Shown: in pieces, positions 1 to 4,630 of the stretch
Position numbering within the stretch: the first letter of the stretch is position 1
Layout of the letters: each line of letters opens with the position of its first letter
Assembly: GCA_013316495.1 (NCBI GenBank)
Contig: WSMP01000087.1
Span: 1-6,509, forward strand
Direction of reading: 5' to 3'
DNA: 6,509 bases
From: Angelakisella sp.
GTDB lineage: Bacteria > Bacillota > Clostridia > Oscillospirales > Ruminococcaceae
Translations under genes and position numbers: made by a program
The notes under the pieces: generated by a model
The model's database searches: none
What the model saw: only the letters and a program-made list of their open reading frames with translations
What the model was told of the DNA's origin: nothing

Positions 1-656
1 CCTCCCAGGCGGCGGTGGCCCTGGCGGAGCGCCACCCCTTCCTTTGGGCGGCGGTGGGGGTCCATCCCCACGGGGCGGCCCGGCTGCCGCCGGATTGGCT
101 CCGGCAGCTGGAGGGCTTATCCGCCCACCCCAAGGTCCGGGCCATTGGGGAGATTGGCTACGACTACCACTACGACGGGGACTGGAAGGAGGCCCAGCGC
201 GCCGCCTTTGAGGCCCAGCTCCAGCTGGCCGCCCGGCTGGAAAAGCCGGTGGTGATTCACGACCGGGAGGCCCACGGGGACACCCTGGAGCTGCTGCGGA
301 GGTACCGCCCCGCCGGGGTGGTCCACTGCTACTCCGGCTCCGCCGAGATGGCGAAGGAGGTTCTGTCCCTGGGGATGTACATCGGCTTCACCGGGGTGGT
401 CACCTTCAAAAACGCCCGCCGGGCTTTGGAGGCCGCCGCGGTGGTCCCCCTGGACCGGCTGCTGGTGGAAACCGACTGCCCCTACATGGCCCCGGAGCCC
501 TTCCGGGGCAAGCGGTGCGACAGCACCCTCCTCCCCCACACCATCGGGCGGCTGGCGGCGGTGAAGGGGGTATCCCCCCAGGAGCTGGCGGATATCACAA
601 ACCAGAACGCCCGGCGGCTCTTCGGCATCCCCAGAGAAAGGGGGGCGCGCCCCTGA
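1..656 (+). CDS. TatD family metal-dependent hydrolase (5' partial)
   Basis: The reading frame is open from base 3, so the gene begins outside the window; the GTG at base 15 is not its start. The TatD family are TIM-barrel metal-dependent hydrolases, several shown to be DNases (3'-5' exonuclease activity); the substrate here is inferred from family only. Counting V at base 15 as residue 1, visible family motifs are GVHPH (15-19), the metal-ligand Glu of AIGEIGYDYH (Glu46), IHDR with His82, VHCYSGS with His104, and ETDCPYMAPEPFRGKR with Asp154 near the C-terminus. What is missing is the N-terminal metal-binding segment (family FDTHxHL), consistent with a loss of about 40 residues to the window edge from a normal protein of about 255. 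It ends in TGA sharing one base with the next start codon, so it is probably co-transcribed with the three genes after it. In many Firmicutes a TatD gene follows metG in the same direction; here metG lies downstream on the opposite strand. Confidence 0.95.
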   Translation, partial: SQAAVALAERHPFLWAAVGVHPHGAARLPPDWLRQLEGLSAHPKVRAIGEIGYDYHYDGDWKEAQRAAFEAQLQLAARLEKPVVIHDREAHGDTLELLRRYRPAGVVHCYSGSAEMAKEVLSLGMYIGFTGVVTFKNARRALEAAAVVPLDRLLVETDCPYMAPEPFRGKRCDSTLLPHTIGRLAAVKGVSPQELADITNQNARRLFGIPRERGARP

Positions 657-901
657 TGGCCTGGCCCTGCCCCTGCTGCGGCTTTCGCACCCTCCCCCGG
701 CCCCTGGAGGAATGCCTCTGCTACATCTGCCCGGTCTGCTTTTGGGAGATGGACCTTTTCACCGCCGGGCCCGATGACCCCAGCGACTGCAACAACGGCC
801 TGACCCTTTTGGAGGGCCGGGCCAACTACCGCCGGATGGGCGCCTGCGTGGAAGGGATGCTCCCCTATGTCCGGCCGCCGGAAAAGGAGGAACTGCCGTG
901 A
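656..901 (+). CDS. CPCC family cysteine-rich protein
   Basis: This 81-residue protein matches the layout of the CPCC cysteine-rich family (Cys_rich_CPCC), whose function is unknown. It has CPCC at residues 5-8, a second cluster C20-x-C22-x2-C25-x2-C28 running into CFWEMD, then the family's conserved N-N-G-L-x-L and RANYRRMGAC region (residues 46-64). Two CxxC-type pairs suggest binding of zinc or another metal; that is inference. The ATG at 656 overlaps the TGA of the upstream hydrolase (TGATG), and a G-rich site (AAAGGGGGG, 637-645) lies about 10 bases before it. The open frame extends farther upstream to 515, but that part is out of frame with and inside the hydrolase, and the family normally starts just before CPCC, so 656 is preferred. 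Translational coupling with the hydrolase is likely. Confidence 0.9.
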   Translation: MAWPCPCCGFRTLPRPLEECLCYICPVCFWEMDLFTAGPDDPSDCNNGLTLLEGRANYRRMGACVEGMLPYVRPPEKEELP

Positions 902-1092
902 AAAATCTGATTTTGGGCTGCTGCCTGTTTCTTGCCGGGGTGGTGATGCTCTGCGTCCATTCCGCCAAGTACCAGCTTTTGGAGATGATGCCCAACGTCA
1001 CCGTGGCCTCTAAGGGGCTGGAGATTCCGCTGGGCTGGGCGCTGCTCATCGCCGGAGGACTGCTGGTCCTTTGGGGTTACTGGGAAAGATAG
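898..1092 (+). CDS. small two-helix membrane protein, unknown function
   Basis: A 64-residue protein with no family I recognise. Two hydrophobic segments, residues about 4-21 and 43-61, flank a short polar loop (HSAKYQLLEMMPNVTVASKG), so it is probably a hairpin-type integral membrane protein. Cysteines 8, 9 and 19 lie in the first helix. The GTG start is supported by a strong ribosome site, AAGGAGG (884-890), seven bases upstream, and by a 4-base GTGA overlap with the stop of the CPCC gene. This packing implies co-expression with the CPCC gene and the hydrolase. The C-terminal WGYWER end follows the second helix directly. It could be a small subunit or a partner of the larger membrane protein encoded next; nothing in the sequence proves this. 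Confidence 0.8.
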   Translation: MKNLILGCCLFLAGVVMLCVHSAKYQLLEMMPNVTVASKGLEIPLGWALLIAGGLLVLWGYWER

Positions 1093-1118
1093 AGTTTTAA
1101 GGGAAAGAAGGCGTTTTT

Positions 1119-2027
1119 GTGAAAAAATTCTTTTTGGTGCTGCTTTCTGTCCTCTACTGCCCCCTTGTCTTCCGGGGGCTTTTTCAGCTGGGCATGGGCC
1201 TTCCCTACGGCGGCGCCCTGCTGAACCTCGGCTACCCGGCCCTGGCGGCGGCCTATTTCCTCCTGGCGGGGATGGCCCTGAAGCGGGCGGGCATCGGCCG
1301 GTGGTCCCTGTGGCTTTGGATGAACCTTTTGGGCTACCCCCTCTGCTGGATGTCCCTCATCCTGTGGAGGCCGGGCTGCTGGCTCAATATGGGCCTCCTG
1401 GTGGTGATGCTGCCGGTGACCCTCCTTCTGGCCGCCGTCTGGGCCCTGGTGGGCCTGGGATTTTTGGTGGCAAAGCTGCTGCGCACCCCGCCCAAGCAGC
1501 TGCTGCGGAAAAGCAAAGGAGCCCTGGCGGCGGTGTGGGGCGTCCTAAAGCAGGTGCTGCTGGTGGCGGCGGTGGCGGGGCTTTTCCTGGGGGCGCGGGG
1601 GTATCTCTCCCTCCGTCCCCCGGAGGACTACGCCGATAAGGGCGTGATGACCTTTACCGCCTCCACCTGCTACCCCACCACCGTAAAGAGCACCACCAGC
1701 CGGGGGCGGCAGCGCAGCCGCACCGTTTATATTGTCACCTACAAGGCGGCGGGGAGCGGCTATTCCTGGACCCAGGAGGCCCCCTCCAAAACCGCCGGGC
1801 AAAAGGCGGTGAAGGAAAAACGCCAGGTGGAGCGGCGGGTTCTCTCCATCCCGGCGGAAAACAAGTACATTACAGTGGAGCCCCGGCACACCCCGGAAAG
1901 CTATGTCCAGGAGAGCCGCGCCAGGGCCTTTCTTTTCCTTCTCCCATCGGCGGGGTATCTGACCCTTTGCGCTGTTTGGCTTATTTGGAAGAGGCGGGCC
2001 ACGGAGGACGCGCTTTTGGAGGCCTAG
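1119..2027 (+). CDS. six-helix membrane protein with extracellular domain, unknown function
   Basis: A 302-residue integral membrane protein. Hydrophobic segments lie at about 4-22, 33-54, 62-83, 90-118, 138-160 and 268-290. Basic residues (K2K3, K55R56, the 119-133 loop with R122, K126, R130, K131 and K133, and KRR at 291-293) put both ends and that loop in the cytoplasm, which leaves residues 161-267 outside. This external part is polar, rich in Thr, Ser, Lys and Arg, with alternating hydrophobic positions suggestive of beta strands. A beta domain between the last two helices recalls DUF3592-type proteins, but this is only a resemblance. The GTG start has an AAGAAGG ribosome site (1105-1111) seven bases upstream, and the gap to the preceding gene is only 26 bases, so it probably closes the operon. 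The stop TAG is 13 bases before a GC-rich repeat. The product may be a sensor or envelope protein; I cannot name a function. Confidence 0.85.
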   Translation: MKKFFLVLLSVLYCPLVFRGLFQLGMGLPYGGALLNLGYPALAAAYFLLAGMALKRAGIGRWSLWLWMNLLGYPLCWMSLILWRPGCWLNMGLLVVMLPVTLLLAAVWALVGLGFLVAKLLRTPPKQLLRKSKGALAAVWGVLKQVLLVAAVAGLFLGARGYLSLRPPEDYADKGVMTFTASTCYPTTVKSTTSRGRQRSRTVYIVTYKAAGSGYSWTQEAPSKTAGQKAVKEKRQVERRVLSIPAENKYITVEPRHTPESYVQESRARAFLFLLPSAGYLTLCAVWLIWKRRATEDALLEA

Positions 2028-2040
2028 GGCAGTAGTTTAA

Positions 2041-2156
2041 CACCGGGGTGCCCCCGGTGTCTCGCCCTCCGGGGTGCCCCCGGAGTCACGCCCTGCCCGG
2101 CCCCAAGGGGCCTTAACCCTCCAAAGGGCGTAAGCGAGTGCCTGGAGTCTTAGAAT
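2041..2156 (+). repeat. interspersed multi-hairpin GC-rich repeat, intergenic copy
   Basis: Four stem-loops follow one another. The first, 2041-2059 (CACCGGGG, loop TGC, CCCCGGTG), and the second, 2067-2085 (CTCCGGGG, loop TGC, CCCCGGAG), are perfect and differ by a compensatory pair. The third is the 14-bp palindrome 2099-2112 and the fourth a short CCCT/AGGG stem at 2117-2128. The tail AGCGAGTGCCTGGAGTCTTAG (2133-2153) resembles the tail of the copies inside the gene at 4631-5467 (GTGCCTGGAGACTTAG). Related copies lie at 4865-5066 and, inverted, at 5584-5672. No T-run follows any stem, so it is not an obvious intrinsic terminator. It lies 13 bases after the stop of the 302-residue gene and in the same orientation. 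Confidence 0.75.
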
Positions 2157-2197
2157 CTGCACCCATCTCTTGATAGCTTATGCCGCTTTTCTTTTTG

Positions 2198-2231
2198 CTT
2201 CTTTTTCTTTTCCCGTGAAAAGAAAAAGAAG
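2198..2231. terminator. perfect 15-bp AT-rich stem-loop between convergent genes
   Basis: CTTCTTTTTCTTTTC (2198-2212) pairs perfectly with GAAAAGAAAAAGAAG (2217-2231) around a 4-base loop CCGT. It lies 12 bases past the stop of metG (- strand) and closes the space shared with the + strand operon. The stem is AT-rich and has a T/C-rich flank (2187-2197, read on +) instead of a classical GC stem with T-run. Its position argues for a bidirectional terminator or 3'-end protecting structure; termination itself is inferred. Confidence 0.55.
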
Positions 2232-2243
2232 GGACAGCATGCC

Positions 2244-4184
2244 TCAGCCTATCTTCGTCCCCGCCGGCAGCTGGTCGGCGAAGACCACCTTGCAGCTGCC
2301 GCTGGCGTCGTCCCCGGCCAGCAGCATCCCGTTGGATTCCACCCCGCAGAACTTGGCGGGCTTCAGGTTCACAATCACAATAATGTTGCGGCCGACGAGG
2401 TCCTCCGGCTCGTACCAGGGGTGGATGGAGGAGACAATCTGCCGCCCGCCCATGCCGTCGTCCAGCTCCAGGCGCAGCAGCTTTTTGGCCTTTGGCACCG
2501 CCTCGCACTTTATCACCCTGCACACCCGCAGGTCCACCTTGAAGAAGTCCTCCACGGTGATGGGCGGGGCCACCGGCTCCGCCTTGGGGGCGGCGGGTTC
2601 GGCGGCGGCCTTCTGGGCCTCCTGGCGGGCCGCCAGCTCTGCCAGCTCCTTTGCCATATCGATGCGGGGGAAGAGGGTCTCCCCCTTCTTCACCGCCACG
2701 TTGTCCCGCAGGGCGCAGGGCTTCTGGGCGCTCTCCCAGGTGCGCTCCGCCGCCTCCGCGCCAATCTGGTCCAGCATCTTCTCCGACGAATCGGGCATGA
2801 AGGGCGCAAGGAGGATGGCGCAGACCCGGATGGCCTCCAGGAGGTTATACATCACCGCCGCCAGGCGGGATTTTTTCCCCTCGTCCTTTGCCAGAATCCA
2901 GGGGGTGGTCTCGTCGATGTACTTGTTGGCCCGGCTCACCACCCGGAAAATCTCCCCCAGGGCGTTCTGGAAGGCGAAGGCCTCCATCTGGGCGGCGTAG
3001 GCTTCCGGGAGGCCCCGCACCAGGCTCATCAGCTCCTCGTCGATGGGCTCGGCGGCCCGGTGGACCGGGAGCTGCCCGGCAAAGTATTTTTCCACCATGC
3101 TCACCGTCCGGCTCACCAGGTTGCCCAAATCGTTGGCCAAATCGGAATTGATGGTGGTGATGAGGGCCTCGTTGGAGAAGACCCCGTCCGAGCCGAAGGG
3201 GAAGGCCCGCAGCAGGAAGAAGCGGATGGCGTCCACCCCGTACCGCTGGCAGAGGAAGACGGGGTCCACCACGTTCCCCTTGGATTTGCTCATCTTGCCG
3301 CCGTCCAAGAGGAGCCAGCCGTGGCCGTACACCCGCTTGGGCAGGGGGAGGTCCAGGGCCATGAGCATGGCGGGCCAGATGATGGAGTGGAACCGCACAA
3401 TCTCCTTGCCCACAAAGTGGACGTCGGCGGGCCAGTATTTCTGGAAGTCGTTGTACCTCCCGTTGCCGTACCCCAGGGCGGTGATGTAGTTACTGAGGGC
3501 GTCCACCCAGACATAGACCACGTGCTTGGGGTCAAACTCCACCGGCACCCCCCAGGAGAAGCTGGTGCGGGAGACGCAAAGGTCCTCCAGCCCCTGGCTG
3601 ATGAAGGCCTTCATCTCGTTGACGCGGGATTGGGGGGTGAGAAACTCCGGGTGCTCGTCGTAGAGGGCCAGGATTTTACCGGCGTACTTGGAGAGGCGGA
3701 AGAAGTAGGCCTCCTCCTCGGCATCCACCACCGGGCGGCCGCAGTCGGGGCACTTGCCGTCCACCAGCTGGCTTTCGGTCCAGAAGGATTCGCAGGGGGT
3801 GCAGTATTTGCCCTTGTAGGCCCCCTTGTAGATATCCCCCTTGTCATAGAGGGCCTTGAAAATCTTCTTCACCGATTCCACATGGTAATCGTCGGTGGTG
3901 CGGATAAAGCGGTCGTTGGAGATGTTGAGGAGCTGCCAGAGGGACTGGAAGCTGGCGACGATTTTGTCCACATACTGCTGGGGGCTCACCCCGGCGGCCT
4001 TGGCCTTTTCCTCAATCTTCTGGCCGTGCTCGTCCGCCCCGGTGAGGAACAGAACGTCGTACCCGGTGAGGCGTTTATAGCGGGCCATGGTATCGGTGGC
4101 CACGGTGCAATAGCTATGGCCGATGTGCAGGTTATCCGAGGGGTAATAGATGGGGGTGGTGATGTAAAATTTTTTCTTTTCCAT
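2244..4184 (-). CDS. metG: methionyl-tRNA synthetase
   Basis: This enzyme charges tRNA-Met with methionine in the cytoplasm using ATP. From the chosen ATG it is 646 residues, close to Bacillus-type MetRS (664). Class I signatures are clear: HIGHS (20-24), GADEHG (49-54), VYVWVDAL (223-230) and KMSKS (297-301). A connective-peptide zinc knuckle uses Cys128, Cys131, Cys145 and Cys148. Anticodon-binding helices cover about 330-500, followed by an Ala/Pro/Glu-rich linker (about 515-542), then the C-terminal EMAP/Arc1p-type tRNA-binding domain (about 543-646, starting VEDFFKVDLRV). The start at 4184 is favoured because MEKKKFYITTPIYYPSDNLH is the usual N-terminus and CAGGAGG lies 11 bases upstream; a frame extension to 4238 adds only non-conserved residues. 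The leader is too short for a T-box, so regulation of that type is not visible. It is transcribed toward the + strand operon and divergently from the gene at 4631. Confidence 0.98.
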   Translation of the reverse strand: MEKKKFYITTPIYYPSDNLHIGHSYCTVATDTMARYKRLTGYDVLFLTGADEHGQKIEEKAKAAGVSPQQYVDKIVASFQSLWQLLNISNDRFIRTTDDYHVESVKKIFKALYDKGDIYKGAYKGKYCTPCESFWTESQLVDGKCPDCGRPVVDAEEEAYFFRLSKYAGKILALYDEHPEFLTPQSRVNEMKAFISQGLEDLCVSRTSFSWGVPVEFDPKHVVYVWVDALSNYITALGYGNGRYNDFQKYWPADVHFVGKEIVRFHSIIWPAMLMALDLPLPKRVYGHGWLLLDGGKMSKSKGNVVDPVFLCQRYGVDAIRFFLLRAFPFGSDGVFSNEALITTINSDLANDLGNLVSRTVSMVEKYFAGQLPVHRAAEPIDEELMSLVRGLPEAYAAQMEAFAFQNALGEIFRVVSRANKYIDETTPWILAKDEGKKSRLAAVMYNLLEAIRVCAILLAPFMPDSSEKMLDQIGAEAAERTWESAQKPCALRDNVAVKKGETLFPRIDMAKELAELAARQEAQKAAAEPAAPKAEPVAPPITVEDFFKVDLRVCRVIKCEAVPKAKKLLRLELDDGMGGRQIVSSIHPWYEPEDLVGRNIIVIVNLKPAKFCGVESNGMLLAGDDASGSCKVVFADQLPAGTKIG

Positions 4185-4195
4185 TGGGGTGCGCG

Positions 4196-4202
4196 CCTCC
4201 TG
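4196..4202 (-). promoter_or_regulatory. metG ribosome binding site
   Basis: CAGGAGG on the - strand, with its GGAGG at 4200-4196, lies 11 bases before the ATG at 4184. It decides in favour of this start over the longer open frame, because no comparable site precedes the upstream in-frame start at 4238. The spacing is slightly long. Confidence 0.7.
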
Positions 4203-4213
4203 TGCTTTGGATT

Positions 4214-4234
4214 GGCCCCGCCCCTGGCGGGACC
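4214..4234 (-). other. leader hairpin of metG mRNA
   Basis: On the - strand GGTCCCGCC pairs with GGCGGGGCC over nine pairs (one G-T wobble) around a 3-base loop AGG. It falls between the predicted transcription start and the ribosome site and has no T-run after it, so it is not a terminator. It could stabilise the mRNA 5' end or tune translation; this is inference. Confidence 0.5.
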
Positions 4235-4245
4235 GCAATACCTAT

Positions 4246-4254
4246 AGTTTACCA
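4246..4254 (-). promoter_or_regulatory. candidate metG promoter, extended -10
   Basis: The - strand reads TGGTAAACT, a TGN extended -10 followed by TAAACT (4 of 6 to TATAAT). The best -35 match 17 bases upstream, GTGCAA, is weak, which is common for extended -10 promoters. A start near 4239 would give a leader of about 55 bases. Confidence 0.4.
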
Positions 4255-4307
4255 CAAACTGGAGCAGATTGCACCATATTTTCTGCCCTCGGCCTCATCC
4301 AAAAACG

Positions 4308-4337
4308 ATTCGCACCCATTCGCTGCCATTCGCTGCC
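4308..4337. repeat. three 10-bp direct repeats upstream of metG promoter
   Basis: Three adjacent units, ATTCGCACCC, ATTCGCTGCC and ATTCGCTGCC, repeat with a period of 10 bases, about one helical turn. The last two are identical. They lie about 55-85 bases upstream of the candidate metG -10, a position suited to an activator or DNA-bending protein. They may also be chance slippage products. Confidence 0.5.
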
Positions 4338-4352
4338 AACCGCCCCAAAGAA

Positions 4353-4384
4353 AAAGAGAAAGAAAAAGACAAAGCTTTCTCTTT
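4353..4384 (-). terminator. AT-rich stem-loop, terminator-like on the - strand
   Basis: AAAGAGAAAG (4353-4362) pairs perfectly with CTTTCTCTTT (4375-4384) around a 12-base loop. Read on the - strand the stem is followed by TTCTTTGGGG. It starts right at the stop of the doubtful ORF ending at 4383. The flank shares 16 identical bases (4340-4355) with the flank of the stem at 5504-5542, so it may be a recurring 3'-end cassette. Confidence 0.4.
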
Positions 4385-4580
4385 ATAGGGGCTTTGCCCC
4401 TGTAAAAGGGCCGCTGGCCCCGAAAAGAGAAAATGCGTTGGGTTTTTCCCAGGGGAAGGGGTTATGGGGCAGGCAGACCTCCCCGCTGGCCCCGGCGAAG
4501 AAGGATTTTTTGCGGAGGCGGTATTCTGCCCCCTCAAATGTAAACTTTCCGTGAACAATTGTGTGATTGTGCCATTGCAT
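4383..4580 (-). CDS. doubtful 65-codon ORF, unknown
   Basis: An ATG-started frame encodes a 65-residue peptide with no recognised domain. In favour: the middle (FEGAEYRLRKKSFFAGASGE and the CLPHNPFPWEK stretch) has protein-like composition and GC-rich third positions, and a terminator-like stem-loop begins at its stop codon. Against: the only purine-rich site, GGAAGG, is 14 bases before the ATG, the first codons overlap the inverted repeat 4556-4590, and the last 15 residues are simply the translation of two GC-rich hairpins. It may be a small gene, the decayed 3' end of a longer gene, or chance. Confidence 0.25.
   Translation of the reverse strand: MQWHNHTIVHGKFTFEGAEYRLRKKSFFAGASGEVCLPHNPFPWEKPNAFSLFGASGPFTGAKPL
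4384..4420. repeat. pair of GC-rich stem-loops
   Basis: TATAGGGGC and GCCCCTGTA (4384-4392 and 4396-4404, one wobble, loop TTT) form one stem; GGGCC and GGCCC (4408-4412 and 4416-4420, loop GCT) form a second. Three-base loops and GC stems recall the other hairpin repeats here, but the sequences are different. They overlap the 3' end of the doubtful - strand ORF. Confidence 0.5.
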
Positions 4581-4590
4581 AGCACAATTG
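4556..4590. promoter_or_regulatory. inverted repeat, candidate operator or leader hairpin
   Basis: CAATTGTG (4556-4563) is mirrored by CACAATTG (4583-4590). A second half-site ATTGTGC (4566-4572) also pairs with GCACAAT (4582-4588) around a 9-base loop. ATTGTG therefore occurs twice as a direct repeat, and either copy can pair with the right arm. It lies 40-75 bases before the start of the DUF6291-like gene in unusually AT-rich sequence, fitting an operator for that gene or the - strand. No convincing -35/-10 pair accompanies it. Confidence 0.4.
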
Positions 4591-4612
4591 GGGGCCTTCC
4601 GCCTGTAGGGTG

Positions 4613-4619
4613 AAAGGGG
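4613..4619 (+). promoter_or_regulatory. ribosome binding site deciding the start at 4631
   Basis: AAAGGGG lies 11 bases before the GTG at 4631. The earlier in-frame GTG codons at 4610 and 4619 have no suitably spaced purine-rich site, and homologous proteins begin near the MKYLKIF segment, so 4631 is preferred. Confidence 0.45.
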
Positions 4620-4630
4620 TGTTGACAGCG

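Larger units (their letters stand above)
4185..4630. other. divergent intergenic region of about 445 bases
   Basis: This space between metG (- strand) and the DUF6291-like gene (+ strand) holds the metG ribosome site, a leader hairpin and an extended -10 element (4185-4251), three 10-bp direct repeats (4308-4337), an AT-rich stem-loop (4353-4384), two GC-rich stem-loops (4384-4420), a doubtful - strand ORF (4383-4580) and an inverted repeat (4556-4590). I see no tRNA, no T-box and no recognised riboswitch. Confidence 0.7.

Noticed and set aside
515..655. Upstream extension of the CPCC gene
   Set aside because: It lies within the TatD gene in another frame, is low-complexity His/Pro/Gly, and the family starts just before CPCC.
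2041..2128. Intrinsic terminator for the 302-residue gene
   Set aside because: The stems are strong but none is followed by a T-run; the repeat is dispersed and also occurs inside a coding sequence.
2170..3000. 276-codon open frame on the + strand
   Set aside because: It also lies opposite metG, has a Ser/Arg/Ala-rich sequence without conserved motifs, and begins within the intergenic stem-loop.
2421..4247. 608-codon open frame on the + strand opposite metG
   Set aside because: It is an antisense shadow of metG caused by GC-rich codons; it is rich in His, Gly and Val with no domain, while the - strand shows all MetRS motifs.
4185..4300. Met T-box riboswitch upstream of metG
   Set aside because: The leader from the likely promoter is only about 55 bases with one hairpin; no specifier loop, T-box bulge sequence or terminator was found.
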